Part shown: positions 8,276-17,040 of the stretch, piece after piece
How positions within the stretch are numbered: position 1 is the first letter of the stretch
Layout of the letters: every line of letters starts with the position of its first letter
Assembly: GCA_041390825.1 (NCBI GenBank)
Contig: JAWKPF010000032.1
Location: 1 to 48,476 of the forward strand
Source: Thermomicrobiales bacterium
Lineage (GTDB): Bacteria > Chloroflexota > Chloroflexia > Thermomicrobiales > UBA6265
Reading direction: 5' to 3'
DNA length: 48,476 nucleotides
Program-made: the position numbers and the translations under genes
Notes under the pieces: model-generated
Databases searched by the model: none
Seen by the model: the letters and a program-made list of their open reading frames with translations, nothing else
What the model was told of the DNA's origin: nothing

Positions 8276-9571
8276 CTACCGCTGAGTTCTCAACGCACCG
8301 AACGCGTCACCCAGGAGACGGCGCTTCGGAAGACCCTTCACCATCGACATGATCTTCTTCTGCTTCTCCTTCTTGGAGACTCCGTCGACGGTCAGATACT
8401 CGAGTGCGGCGCTGGCAGCGAGCTTCGGGTACTCGGTGAAGAGATGGGGCCGGTCATGCGCAAACGGCGCCATCTTGGAGACCTTCTTCATATCGGCCAT
8501 GATGATGCTGTCGTCGAGGCGACGCTTGTAGGCCGATAGCGCGTGCGCAGAGTAGTCGCCAGCTGCCTTGGCTTCGATGATCGTTTCGGCGGCGAGCTTG
8601 CCCGAGAGCATGGAGAGGTTCGCGCCTTCGCGGTTGACCGGATTGAGCAATCCAGCCGCGTCTCCAACGACGACCACCCCGTCTGCGTAAACCTGTGGCA
8701 GGCGATCCACGTTGAGCTCTGGAATGAGATGCGCGGCGTACTCGATCGTTTCGCCGCCGGCGATCAATGGCGCAATGGCCGGGTGCCGCTTGAAGCGGTC
8801 GAGCATGTCGCTTACATTGCGGCCGCTGTCGATCAAGTCCTGCAAGAGCGCGCCGGTGCCGATCGATATCGATTCCTTGTTCGTGTAGATGAAGCCGTAG
8901 CCGAGAAGCCCCCAGGTGGACTCGCCGAAGATCTCGTACGCCGCACCCATCCCTTGCGGAAGCGCGAATCGGTCATCGATCTTCTCCGCTGGCAACGCGA
9001 TGAGTTCTTTCGCGATCAGCGCCTGCTCAGACGGTTGCCACTCACGATGCAACCCGGCGGCCTTGGCCAGCAGTGAGTTTGCCCCGTCAGCAAGCACGAC
9101 ACAGTGCGCAAGCAGCTCGCCATCTTCGTCGCCAGTTGTGACGCCAGCAACCTTGCCGTTTTCCCAGATCAGGTCGACGATGGTGAACTCTGGATAGACC
9201 TCGGCGCCTGCGGCTTCCGCCGTCGAGGCATACCACTGATCGAACTCGGACCGAAGCACGCTGTAGGCGTTGTAGGGAGGCTCAGCGAATCTCATCGAAC
9301 GAAAGACGCCTCCAAGCATCGCGTCCTCAGTGAGCGCAAGATAGCGCTGCTCGATGATCGGCCGCTCGAGTGGCGCTTCCTCTTCGAACCCTGGAGCGAA
9401 CTGCTCGGTCGGTTGCCGATAGAGAATGCCGCCAGAGACATTCTTGGAGCCTGGGTATTGACCCCGTTCCAACACCACGACGGACAAACCCGCGGATGCC
9501 AACTCGCGTGCGGCAGTGATTCCGGCGGGGCCGGCTCCGACGACTATCGCGTCGAATCGATCGTCATCCAT
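8276..9571 (-). CDS. fixC: FixC-like electron-transfer flavoprotein:quinone oxidoreductase
   Basis: 431 residues. The N-terminus has the FAD-binding Rossmann motif VVGAGPAG (residues about 10-17) followed by LERGQYPGSKNVSGG, which is the FixC/ETF-QO signature. A second FAD motif, VVVGDAAGLLNP, is near residues 295-306. FixC accepts electrons from ETF (EtfAB) and passes them to quinone. The length fits FixC, which lacks the 4Fe-4S domain present in the longer mitochondrial-type ETF-QO. In fix operons that domain is supplied by the ferredoxin FixX, but no fixX lies next to it here. It is the last gene of the minus-strand acyl-CoA/ETF operon, 44 bases after etfA. Confidence 0.9.
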   Translation of the reverse strand: MDDDRFDAIVVGAGPAGITAARELASAGLSVVVLERGQYPGSKNVSGGILYRQPTEQFAPGFEEEAPLERPIIEQRYLALTEDAMLGGVFRSMRFAEPPYNAYSVLRSEFDQWYASTAEAAGAEVYPEFTIVDLIWENGKVAGVTTGDEDGELLAHCVVLADGANSLLAKAAGLHREWQPSEQALIAKELIALPAEKIDDRFALPQGMGAAYEIFGESTWGLLGYGFIYTNKESISIGTGALLQDLIDSGRNVSDMLDRFKRHPAIAPLIAGGETIEYAAHLIPELNVDRLPQVYADGVVVVGDAAGLLNPVNREGANLSMLSGKLAAETIIEAKAAGDYSAHALSAYKRRLDDSIIMADMKKVSKMAPFAHDRPHLFTEYPKLAASAALEYLTVDGVSKKEKQKKIMSMVKGLPKRRLLGDAFGALRTQR

Positions 9572-9615
9572 TGTTGGCCCCCATTTCTTGCCGTCGAATC
9601 GATCTGCGATTGTCC

Positions 9616-10590
9616 CTACTTGGCCAGTTCGGCCGTCAGCGCTGGCACGACGTCGAAGAGATCCCCAACGATTCCAAATGACGCGATCTTGAAAATCGGG
9701 GCGTCTGGATCGCGGTTGATCGCAACGATGTACTCGGAACCTTGCATGCCGACATTGTGCTGCACCGCACCGGAAATGCCGACTGCAATGTATAGCCGTG
9801 GGGTAACCGATTGGCCAGTCTGGCCGATCTGCTCATGATGGGGACGCCACCCTGCGTCGACGACCGCGCGTGACGCAGCCACGGCTCCGCCGAGCGTCGC
9901 AGCGAGCTGCTCGACAAGGGCGAAGTTCTCCGCTTCCTTCAATCCACGGCCCCCGGCGACGATGATTTCCGCGTCCTGCAGCTTCACGCCGGCATCCCCG
10001 CCACCAGTCTCGTAGCCTTCGACACGCACGCGGGTGTCGCTGTCCGTCAGCGGGACTTCGAGCGGGACGATGCTGCCGGCCGTCTGGTCGGTTGCAGCCT
10101 TCGCCCAGGAACCTGGTCGAAGACTGACGATGCGTGCGGGGTCACCCTTGAGGGTGACGTCCACCAGTGCCTTGCCTCCCAGAATCGAACGACGGGCGAT
10201 GATATCCGGACCGCTGCCATCCAGGCCAACAACATCTGAGGCAACTGCTGCATTCAGCCGGGCCCCGAGACGAGCGGCAACATCACGACCAGTGGTCGTG
10301 CCGGCAAAGATGAGAACATCAGCGCCGGACGTCTCCGCTGCGATAGCGATTGCTTTGGTGATTGGTTGATCTGTCATCAACAGTGGATCGTTCGCGAGAT
10401 AGACGGTCGAAAGGCCCGTCTTCGCAAATGTCGCCGCCGCATCTGCCGCATTGGCGCCGACGACTGCGCCTGCCAGCTCGGCGCCGCTGATGGCCGCCAG
10501 TTCCCTGGCCGCGGTGACCGCCTCCAGCGATTCGGGACGGATACCGTTCGGACCGGACTCGCCGACGACGAGAATCTTCTTGAATGCCAT
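9616..10590 (-). CDS. etfA: Electron transfer flavoprotein alpha subunit
   Basis: 324 residues from the ATG at 10590 (MAFKKILVV). It has an AGGAG-like ribosome-binding site just upstream; the longer in-frame extension to 10755 has no family similarity and runs into xth. The C-terminal FAD domain is textbook: GGRGLKEAENF, a DAGWRPHHEQIGQTG block, LYIAVGISGAVQH and APIFKIASFGIVGDLFDVVP. EtfA with EtfB forms the soluble heterodimer that takes electrons from acyl-CoA dehydrogenases. The partner etfB lies two genes upstream, separated by xth, an unusual interruption. Confidence 0.96.
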   Translation of the reverse strand: MAFKKILVVGESGPNGIRPESLEAVTAARELAAISGAELAGAVVGANAADAAATFAKTGLSTVYLANDPLLMTDQPITKAIAIAAETSGADVLIFAGTTTGRDVAARLGARLNAAVASDVVGLDGSGPDIIARRSILGGKALVDVTLKGDPARIVSLRPGSWAKAATDQTAGSIVPLEVPLTDSDTRVRVEGYETGGGDAGVKLQDAEIIVAGGRGLKEAENFALVEQLAATLGGAVAASRAVVDAGWRPHHEQIGQTGQSVTPRLYIAVGISGAVQHNVGMQGSEYIVAINRDPDAPIFKIASFGIVGDLFDVVPALTAELAK

Positions 10591-10681
10591 GGTTTGCTCC
10601 TGTTGCCTTCTGGCGCTGTCCGGGTCGAAAACGGCCCGATGACGTGGATGCTTTTCGTCGATCGTTACGCAGGTTCGCCGA

Positions 10682-11482
10682 TCATCGGTCGAGCACGAGT
10701 GATACCGGACAATGATCGGAACCCATGATGTCCATGTGCACATCGGCCGACACAATACGAGGCTCGAGTGCTCTTGAAGCCAGAAAGTAGTCGATACGCC
10801 AACCCATGTTCCTGGCCCGGGCGTTGGCCATCTGAGACCACCAGGTATAGGCGCCAGTTCGGTCTGGATGCAGCGTTCGAAAGGTGTCGATCAATCCAGC
10901 ATCGATGAACGCCTGGAAACCGCCGCGTTCCTCGCTCGTAAATCCCTTCTTGCCGATGTTCTGCTTTGGGCGAGCAAGGTCGATCTCGTTGTGCGCGACG
11001 TTCAGGTCACCACAGAAGATGACCGGTTTCTGCTCCTCGAGGCGAACGATGTATGCCAGGAAAGCCGGATCCCACATCTGACGAAGCGGAATACGGCTCA
11101 AGTCGTCCTTGGCATTTGGGGTGTAGACCGTAACCAGCCAGAACTCCTCGAATTCGGCTGCGAGCACACGCCCCTCGTCGTTTGGGTTGCCATAGGAATC
11201 GATCGACCAATCGAATCGGTCGATGATGTCGGATGGAAGCCCCTCGACCACGCGCAACGGTTCGATCTTTGTGAAGATCGCCGTTCCGCTATACCCGGGT
11301 TTCTCAGCCGAATACCAGTATTCGCGATAGTCCGGGAGATCGATCTCCGCCTGACCTTGCTTGGCCTTGGTTTCCTGAATACACAAGATGTCCGGATCGC
11401 ACGCGGAAACGAAGGCGGCAAACGCGCCCTTCTTGATGTTGGCGCGAAGCCCGTTCACGTTCCAGGAATAGAGTTTGAGCAT
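10682..11482 (-). CDS. xth: Exodeoxyribonuclease III / AP endonuclease
   Basis: 266 residues, normal for ExoIII. The motifs of the exonuclease/endonuclease/phosphatase fold are present in order: YSWNVNGLRA at the N-terminus, IQETKA with the metal-binding Glu at residue 37, YSGTAIF, GDLNVAHNEIDLA in the middle and SDHCPV near the C-terminus with the catalytic Asp-His pair. The enzyme cleaves abasic DNA and trims 3' ends in base excision repair. It lies 21 bases downstream of etfB and 91 bases upstream of etfA on the same strand, so it is embedded in the electron-transfer operon. Confidence 0.95.
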   Translation of the reverse strand: MLKLYSWNVNGLRANIKKGAFAAFVSACDPDILCIQETKAKQGQAEIDLPDYREYWYSAEKPGYSGTAIFTKIEPLRVVEGLPSDIIDRFDWSIDSYGNPNDEGRVLAAEFEEFWLVTVYTPNAKDDLSRIPLRQMWDPAFLAYIVRLEEQKPVIFCGDLNVAHNEIDLARPKQNIGKKGFTSEERGGFQAFIDAGLIDTFRTLHPDRTGAYTWWSQMANARARNMGWRIDYFLASRALEPRIVSADVHMDIMGSDHCPVSLVLDR

Positions 11483-11503
11483 AGGAGATGTCTCGATGGG
11501 CGC

Positions 11504-12259
11504 CTAAACGAGTTTCTTTTCCCGCAGCCAGGCAACAAGTTGAGCGGCAGCGTCCGACGCGGGCAGATCGGCAACGATGGTGCCCTTGGCAGCGCGCTCC
11601 TCCCGATATGGTTCGCCCCAACTGATGTCATGCGGAACCGAAACGTCGACCTTGATCGTTTCGAGCGGCTTCTTCTTGGCGGCCATGATGCCTTTGAGGG
11701 ACGGATAGCGAGGTTCGTTCAGGCCACTTGATGCCATCACGAGAACCGGCGTCTCTGTCGATACCTTTTGCTTGCCATCTTCGGTATCGCGCAAGAGTGT
11801 GAGTGTCGACCCGTTGGCATCGAGACCAATGACGGAAGAAACGCTGGGCAGTCCGAGCAGTTCGGCCACCTGCGGTCCGATTTGGCCGGTGCCGGTGTCG
11901 TCCGAACTTTGCCCGGTCAGGATGATGTCGAATCCACCACCGGACAGCTGTTCCGCCAGCACACGAGCCAGCACACGTGTATCGACATCGTTGGCAGCCA
12001 TTTCGATCAGCACGCCATTGTCGGCCCCCATCGCCAGCGCGCGGGTGACAGCGTCTTTCGCGCCCGACGGTCCGGCGGCGATCACGGTGACATCGGCGCC
12101 GTGCTTTTCCTTGAGGAGAATCGCTTCTTCGATGGCATAGTCATCATACGAACTGATGACCATTTGCCCACCGAAGATGGGTTTGCCCGTAGCGGAATCG
12201 ATCCGCATTGCATTGAGATCGGGCACTTGTTTGACGAGAACAGCGATCTTGTAGGCCAT
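11504..12259 (-). CDS. etfB: Electron transfer flavoprotein beta subunit
   Basis: 251 residues. The N-terminus KIAVLVKQVPDLNAMRID and the downstream block SYDDYAIEEAILLKEKHG are typical of EtfB/FixA, as is the TGQSSDDTGTGQIGPQVAELL AMP-binding region near residues 114-134. With EtfA it carries electrons from the acyl-CoA dehydrogenase of this operon to FixC and quinone. It begins 9 bases after the enoyl-CoA hydratase stop. The conserved ETP-LVMASSGLNEPRYPSL segment is intact, so it should be functional. Confidence 0.96.
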   Translation of the reverse strand: MAYKIAVLVKQVPDLNAMRIDSATGKPIFGGQMVISSYDDYAIEEAILLKEKHGADVTVIAAGPSGAKDAVTRALAMGADNGVLIEMAANDVDTRVLARVLAEQLSGGGFDIILTGQSSDDTGTGQIGPQVAELLGLPSVSSVIGLDANGSTLTLLRDTEDGKQKVSTETPVLVMASSGLNEPRYPSLKGIMAAKKKPLETIKVDVSVPHDISWGEPYREERAAKGTIVADLPASDAAAQLVAWLREKKLV

Positions 12260-12268
12260 GAAACGTCC

Positions 12269-13045
12269 TTATGCTGGATCCTGGAAGGTTGCGGCGCGCT
12301 TCTCGACAAACGCCGTCATCCCCTCTTTCTGATCGTTGGTTGTGAAGGCAACGCCAAAAGCTCTTGCCTCGCTGTCGAGCCCGTCGATAGTCTGTCCATT
12401 GAACGCCAACCGCATGAGCTGTTTGGCGGAACGAACCGCGAGCGGGCTGTTGGCAGCAATAGATTCCGCCATCTTGACCGCCTCGTCCATGAGTCGATCG
12501 AGCGGATAGACGGCGTTGACCAAGCCGATGCGAAGCGCTTCGTCGGCTTTCACCCGCCGTCCGGTCAGAATCAACTCGGCCGCCATGCCCGGGCCGACGA
12601 GGCGTGGCAATCGTTGCGAGCCACCCCAGCCCGGCGGAATACCAAGGGTAACCTCGGGCTGGGCGAATACCGCATTCTCCGAGGCGAGTCGGATGTCCGC
12701 GGCGAGGGCGAGTTCGCAGCCCCCGCCCAGCGCGAATCCGTTCACCGCCGCGATGACGGGTTGTGGCAACTCCTCGACAGCGCGGGTGGCGCGATGGCCG
12801 GCGCGGCCAAAGGCAAGCCCGCCCACCCCATCGAGATCCTTCATCTCCTTGATATCGGCGCCGGCTGCAAAGGCGCGATCACCGGCACCGGTCAACACCA
12901 CCGCTCGAATCGAGCCATCCGCCGCGAGGAGATCGAAGGTTTCGGCAAGCGAGACAAGTTGCTCGTTGTTGAAGGCATTGAGCGCTTCCGGGCGACTCAT
13001 GGTGACGACGGCAATAGCGCCCCGTCGTTCGACTTCGATGGCCAT
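12269..13045 (-). CDS. Enoyl-CoA hydratase/isomerase (crotonase family)
   Basis: 258 residues with both catalytic glutamates of genuine enoyl-CoA hydratases: Glu111 in GGGCELALAADIR and Glu131 in FAQPEVTLGIPPGWGG. The oxyanion-hole loops FAAGADIKEM (about residues 59-68) and NGFALGGG are also present. The enzyme adds water to trans-2-enoyl-CoA in beta-oxidation or amino-acid degradation. It sits 4 bases after the gamma-carbonic-anhydrase-like gene and 9 bases before etfB. No 3-hydroxyacyl-CoA dehydrogenase is present nearby, so that step must be encoded elsewhere. Chain-length preference cannot be told from sequence. Confidence 0.93.
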   Translation of the reverse strand: MAIEVERRGAIAVVTMSRPEALNAFNNEQLVSLAETFDLLAADGSIRAVVLTGAGDRAFAAGADIKEMKDLDGVGGLAFGRAGHRATRAVEELPQPVIAAVNGFALGGGCELALAADIRLASENAVFAQPEVTLGIPPGWGGSQRLPRLVGPGMAAELILTGRRVKADEALRIGLVNAVYPLDRLMDEAVKMAESIAANSPLAVRSAKQLMRLAFNGQTIDGLDSEARAFGVAFTTNDQKEGMTAFVEKRAATFQDPA

Positions 13046-13049
13046 GGTT

Positions 13050-13583
13050 CTACTCCTCCACTGGGGCAGCGCCCAGATGACGCTTCGCGTTGCGAACGTA
13101 TCCTTCCGCCCCTTTGCGGCCCATCTGCTGAGCTTCGTCGTCCAACTGCCGCTTTTCTTTCGCCGGGATACCCGCGACGAGCGTTCCTGGAGAGACGAAC
13201 GTTCCCTCGGTCACAACTGAACCAGCGGCGACGATTGCGTTCTCACCGATCTGCGCGCCATTCAGCAGGATTGCTCCCATGCCAATCAGCGCTCCGTTCG
13301 CGACCTGCGCGCCATGCACAATGGCTTTGTGGCCCACGGTGACATCGTCACCGATGATGCAGGGAAAGCCTGGATCGGCGTGGAGCACCGAGCCGTCCTG
13401 GATATTCGTGCGAGATCCGATACGGACTGGCGACACGTCGGCACGAATGACCACGTTGTACCAGACACTGGACTCCGGCCCGATCTGCACATCCCCGACC
13501 ACGACGGACCCAGGGGCGCGAAAAACCGAGCCGTCGATCGACGGCTCGGAATCAGGCAGTTTGAAGAGCTTGGCGTCAGGCAT
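13050..13583 (-). CDS. Gamma-carbonic-anhydrase-like hexapeptide-repeat protein
   Basis: 177 residues from the ATG at 13583, which overlaps the thiolase stop by eight bases (ATGCCTGA); the longer frame to 13628 lies wholly inside thiolase. The whole protein is a left-handed beta-helix of hexapeptide repeats. Three histidines at 68, 85 and 90 occupy the positions of the metal ligands in gamma-class carbonic anhydrases (VLHAD, GHKAIVHG). Members include CaiE, PaaY and YrdA and may have carbonic anhydrase or thioesterase activity; PaaY and CaiE also sit in CoA-degradation operons. Its exact activity in this acyl-CoA operon is unknown. Confidence 0.9.
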   Translation of the reverse strand: MPDAKLFKLPDSEPSIDGSVFRAPGSVVVGDVQIGPESSVWYNVVIRADVSPVRIGSRTNIQDGSVLHADPGFPCIIGDDVTVGHKAIVHGAQVANGALIGMGAILLNGAQIGENAIVAAGSVVTEGTFVSPGTLVAGIPAKEKRQLDDEAQQMGRKGAEGYVRNAKRHLGAAPVEE

Positions 13584-14769
13584 GTTTGGCGCCCGGAACC
13601 TCGACGATGATCGCATCGCCCTGGCCACCGCCAGAGCAGATGCCCGCTAGTCCGATGCCGCCGCCGCGCCTTCGGAGCTCATAGATGAGCGCCAGCAGGA
13701 TACGCGGTCCGCTGCCAGCCAGCGGGTGACCCAGCGCGACCGCACCGCCATTGACATTGACGATGTCCTCGGAGACGCCCAGCCGCCGTGAGGCGATTAG
13801 GGCCACATTCGAGAACGCCTCATTGATCTCGACCAGATCGAGATCGGCGACGGTCAACCCCGCCTTGTTGAGCGCGATCTCCGCGGCCATCTGCGGTGTG
13901 TACGCCAGATAGGGCGGATCCCAGGCAGCGGCGCCGTGCGAGACGATGCGGGCGATCGGTTCGTGTCCGTGATCATCCGCCCATGTCTCGCTCGTAACGA
14001 CGAATGCCCCGGCGCCATCGTTGACGCTGGGCGCATTCCCGGCAGTGACTGTACCGCCCTCGCGGAAGGCGGGCTTGAGTCGGGCAAGCGCCTCGAGCGA
14101 CGTGTCACGGCGAGGTTGCTCGTCCTTGTCGACGACGATCGTTTCTTTCTTCGTCTTGACCTCGACCGGGACGATCTCAGCCGAAAGCCGGCAGGCGTCC
14201 TGGGCGGCAATGGCGCGCTGGTGCGAGCGAAGCGCCCAAGCATCCTGCTCTTCGCGCGTGACGCCGTTCTCCTCGGCGACATTGTCGCCATGGAGACCCA
14301 TCTGAACGTGATCGAGCGCGCAGAACAGACCGTCGGTCATCATCATGTCTTCAAACACGCCATTGCCCATGCGCATGCCGCCCCGCGCGTTACGCACGAA
14401 ATAAGGCGCTTGTGACATCGATTCCATGCCACCGGCAACGATGACTTCGTAACCCTCAGCCTTGATGAGCGTGTCCGCTAGGGTGACTGCGCGCAGACCA
14501 GAACCGCAAACTCGGTTGATCGTTTCTGAAGTGACCGTGCGCGGGATACCGGCCAGCAGCTGCGCCTGTCGGGAAGGAATCTGTCCGGCGCCACCCTGGA
14601 GCACCTGGCCCATGATGACGTGCTCGACCTCTTCCGGCGCAACCCCCGCCCGTTCGAGCGCGCCCTCGATCGCGACCGCGCCCAGCTCGACCGCGGTCTT
14701 GCTCGCGAGCGAGCCGTTGATCTTGGTGACCGGCGTGCGTGCGCCGCCGAGTATGACGCTCTTGGTCAT
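13576..14769 (-). CDS. Acetyl-CoA C-acyltransferase (thiolase)
   Basis: 397 residues, the standard thiolase length. The acyl-accepting cysteine is Cys88 in INRVCGSGL. The later motifs NEAFSNVA, NGGAVALGHPLAGSG (general-base His) and the second catalytic cysteine in GICSGGGQGDA are all intact, as is VAGGMESMS. It cleaves 3-ketoacyl-CoA or condenses two acetyl-CoA. It lies 18 bases after the acyl-CoA dehydrogenase and overlaps the following gene, so it is co-transcribed. The family sequence looks like acetyl-CoA acetyltransferase (type II), but substrate length is not determined. Confidence 0.95.
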   Translation of the reverse strand: MTKSVILGGARTPVTKINGSLASKTAVELGAVAIEGALERAGVAPEEVEHVIMGQVLQGGAGQIPSRQAQLLAGIPRTVTSETINRVCGSGLRAVTLADTLIKAEGYEVIVAGGMESMSQAPYFVRNARGGMRMGNGVFEDMMMTDGLFCALDHVQMGLHGDNVAEENGVTREEQDAWALRSHQRAIAAQDACRLSAEIVPVEVKTKKETIVVDKDEQPRRDTSLEALARLKPAFREGGTVTAGNAPSVNDGAGAFVVTSETWADDHGHEPIARIVSHGAAAWDPPYLAYTPQMAAEIALNKAGLTVADLDLVEINEAFSNVALIASRRLGVSEDIVNVNGGAVALGHPLAGSGPRILLALIYELRRRGGGIGLAGICSGGGQGDAIIVEVPGAKHA

Positions 14770-14787
14770 GAGAAAACCTCGCGGTTT

Positions 14788-16008
14788 CTATCGTGTCATC
14801 GAAAGCAGTTCGGCCGAATCGAATCCCTGCGCCGGAGGCTGCGGGTGCGAAAGCGGCTTGTCCTGCCGGTATCCCAGGGCATATTCGGCCTGCAGGAGCG
14901 TATGCACCTCGCGGGTGCCTTCGTAGATGACAGCTCCCCGCGAGTTTCTCCAGAAACGTTCGACTGGATACTCGTTCGAGAAGCCATACGAACCGTGAAT
15001 CTGGATCGCGTCATCGGCGGCCTGCAGCGCCTGATCGCAGGCGTACCACTTCATAAGCGAGGTCTCGCGTGTGTTGCGAATACCCCGGTTCTTGAGCTCG
15101 GCGGCCTGCATCGTCAGCAGGTACGAGGCCTGGTGCCCCGCGACCATCTTGGCGATCATCTGCTGCACGAGCTGGAACTTGCCAATCGGTTGGCCGAACG
15201 CCTCACGCTCATTCGCATAGCGGACACTCGCGTCGAGCGAAGCGCGAATGAGCCCAACCGCTCCTGCGCCGACCGTGAACCGTCCCTGGTCGATGCAGCT
15301 CATGGCAATCTTGAAGCCTTCGCCCTCCTCGCCAATGCGGTTTTCGACCGGGACGCGCACATTGTTGAAGGCGAGCTCGCCGGTGTTGCCGGCCCGGACA
15401 CCGAGCTTCCCCTTGATGGTGCCGGTGGTGAAGCCCTCCATGCCCCGCTCGAGCACGAATGCGCACAGACCGTGATGCTTCTTCGAGCGGTCGATGCTGG
15501 CGAAGACGAGGAAGTGATCGGCCACATCGGCCAGCGAGATCCACATCTTGGCGCCATTGAGGATGTAGTGGTCGCCATCGCGCACGACGGTCGATTCGAT
15601 CGAACCTGCGTCGGAACCGGCGTTCGGTTCGGTGAGGCCAAAGGTCGCCATCTTCAGGCCCTGCGCCTGCGGAACCAGCCAGCGCTGCTTCTGCTCCTCA
15701 TTTGCCCATTGCAAGAGGGCAAGACTGTTCAGGCCGACGTGCACGCTCATGACGACCCGCAGGAAGGTGTCGACATACTCGAGCTCGTCGCAAGCGAGCG
15801 CAAAGGAGACATAGTCGAGACCCAACCCGCCATACCGCTCAGGGATGGGGAGACCGAGGATACCGAGCTCGCCCATCTTGGTCAGCACTTCGCGGTGGAA
15901 CTCGCCCTTGGCGTCCCACTCCTGAATGTAGGGCGCGACCTCACGCTGGGCGAATTCGCGCACCATGTCGCGAACCTGAATCTGCTCCTCGGTGAGACTG
16001 AAATCCAT
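14788..16008 (-). CDS. Acyl-CoA dehydrogenase
   Basis: 406 residues from the ATG at 16008 (MDFSLTEEQ), where family similarity begins; the in-frame extension to 16068 looks non-homologous. It contains the FAD/substrate motifs FGLTEPNAGSD and WISLADVADHF, an RFTVGAGAVG block and the C-terminal catalytic Glu in AVIYEGTREVH followed by AEYALG. It introduces the alpha-beta double bond in acyl-CoA and passes electrons to ETF, which is encoded in the same operon. It appears to be the first gene of the minus-strand operon that runs to fixC. A TATACT hexamer on the minus strand at 16082-16087 could be part of its promoter, but I see no good -35 box. Confidence 0.95.
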   Translation of the reverse strand: MDFSLTEEQIQVRDMVREFAQREVAPYIQEWDAKGEFHREVLTKMGELGILGLPIPERYGGLGLDYVSFALACDELEYVDTFLRVVMSVHVGLNSLALLQWANEEQKQRWLVPQAQGLKMATFGLTEPNAGSDAGSIESTVVRDGDHYILNGAKMWISLADVADHFLVFASIDRSKKHHGLCAFVLERGMEGFTTGTIKGKLGVRAGNTGELAFNNVRVPVENRIGEEGEGFKIAMSCIDQGRFTVGAGAVGLIRASLDASVRYANEREAFGQPIGKFQLVQQMIAKMVAGHQASYLLTMQAAELKNRGIRNTRETSLMKWYACDQALQAADDAIQIHGSYGFSNEYPVERFWRNSRGAVIYEGTREVHTLLQAEYALGYRQDKPLSHPQPPAQGFDSAELLSMTR

Positions 16009-16145
16009 CGTCGATCGATTGCCCTTCACTGGAATCCACCGCACCGAACCGGATTTTCGGCGCGCCATTTGCCAATCGGTGAGTATAGGTGAGGGTGATA
16101 TGGCGCGACTAGCCGGAATGGCGAATTGGGATGGAGCCGGGTTCA

Positions 16146-16199
16146 GAGTCCGGAGTCCTGAGTCCGGAGTACTGGGCCTGGGTCGTAAGTCGTGAGTCC
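16146..16199. repeat. Degenerate heptanucleotide tandem repeat
   Basis: Between the divergently read ends of the acyl-CoA dehydrogenase start and the birA stop, about seven copies of a 7-base unit related to GAGTCCG/GAGTCCT follow each other. The first three or four are nearly perfect and later ones drift (GGGCCTG, GGTCGTA, a 6-base unit, then GAGTCCT). No gene covers it. Short tandem heptamers of this kind are known in other bacteria as intergenic repeats. The rest of the gap (16009-16242) shows no clear gene or terminator. Confidence 0.7.
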
Positions 16200-16242
16200 T
16201 AAAACGAGTTGGAGGCTGGGCCGCGTGGCGGATGGTCGGCGA

Positions 16243-17040
16243 TCATGCGTCGAGAAGGCGGGGGCCACGGGTGAGCTCACCGGATGTCACAGTTACTGGC
16301 CCGTGCGGGCCATCGATGATGAGGGAGCCCGTTGCGTCGATGGCGCGAAGCGTTCCTGTGTGAAGAATCTGGCCGTCCTGGAGGCTGATCTGTTGCCCCT
16401 GGTACGCTAGACGATCTGGCCAGTTGGCGATCGCATCTCCCGATCGACCAGCAAGGACCATGGCATAACGTTGGGACAGCGATTCAAAGATGCAGTGGAC
16501 TATCGCGACTGGCGTCGAGCGAGCATCGGGAGAGAGCTGCTGAAGTGAGATTGCCGTCTCGGGCATCTCCGGAGCCGGCCGCAGATTGACACCAATTCCC
16601 ACGACCGCAGAGGCAACACGCGCGTGCTGCACATTCGTGGTAATGAGAATTCCGCCCAGTTTGAGATCACGCGCAACGATATCGTTGGGCCATTTCAGCT
16701 GGAGCCCGAGGGAAGCGTCTGGGTCGAGAGCATCACAAACGGCAAGACCAGTCGCGATCGAGAACGCCTGAAACCGATCCACCGGGATGTCAGGCCGAAG
16801 GAGAACCGAGCAATAGAGACCAGCATCTGCGGGAGAATGCCAAATGCGGTCGGCACGACCGCGGCCGCGGGATTGGGATGCGGCAAGGACAGCGACGCCC
16901 TCGGGAACACCCATGATTTCGAGACGGCGGACGATATCCATGGTCGATGTGACGTCGCCCATGCGGATCATCGGCCGACCAAGAAGACGCCTGGCTTCGG
17001 ATGCGTCGCGGCTGGTGAGCGAAGGTTGTCGGTGCATCAC
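16243..17040 (-). CDS. birA: Biotin--[acetyl-CoA-carboxylase] ligase
   Basis: 265 residues; the start is the GTG at 17040 or the adjacent ATG at 17037, with no strong ribosome-binding site in front. The BPL/LplA catalytic domain is complete: SRGRGRADRIWHSP (biotinyl-AMP loop, about residues 57-70), LKWPNDIVARDLKLGGIL and VVGIGVNLR. The C-terminal small domain follows. There is no N-terminal winged-helix domain, so this is a group I ligase without the BirA repressor function. It attaches biotin to the carboxyl-carrier protein of biotin enzymes. Confidence 0.93.
   Translation of the reverse strand: MMHRQPSLTSRDASEARRLLGRPMIRMGDVTSTMDIVRRLEIMGVPEGVAVLAASQSRGRGRADRIWHSPADAGLYCSVLLRPDIPVDRFQAFSIATGLAVCDALDPDASLGLQLKWPNDIVARDLKLGGILITTNVQHARVASAVVGIGVNLRPAPEMPETAISLQQLSPDARSTPVAIVHCIFESLSQRYAMVLAGRSGDAIANWPDRLAYQGQQISLQDGQILHTGTLRAIDATGSLIIDGPHGPVTVTSGELTRGPRLLDA

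Noticed and set aside
8213..8285. CTCAGCG/CGCTGAG inverted arms between hyuB and fixC as a bidirectional terminator
   Set aside because: The arms are about 60 bases apart and within coding ends; no T-runs are present.
11768..13342. 524-codon plus-strand open frame
   Set aside because: Antisense to etfB, enoyl-CoA hydratase and the gamma-carbonic-anhydrase-like gene, all with intact motifs; long antisense frames are common at this GC content.
14620..16092. 490-codon plus-strand open frame
   Set aside because: It lies antisense to the thiolase 5' end and acyl-CoA dehydrogenase; its translation has no recognisable domains, while the minus strand encodes clear enzymes.
16146..16199. Possible CRISPR array
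   Set aside because: The repeats are 7 bases long and directly adjacent, with no spacers and no cas genes nearby.
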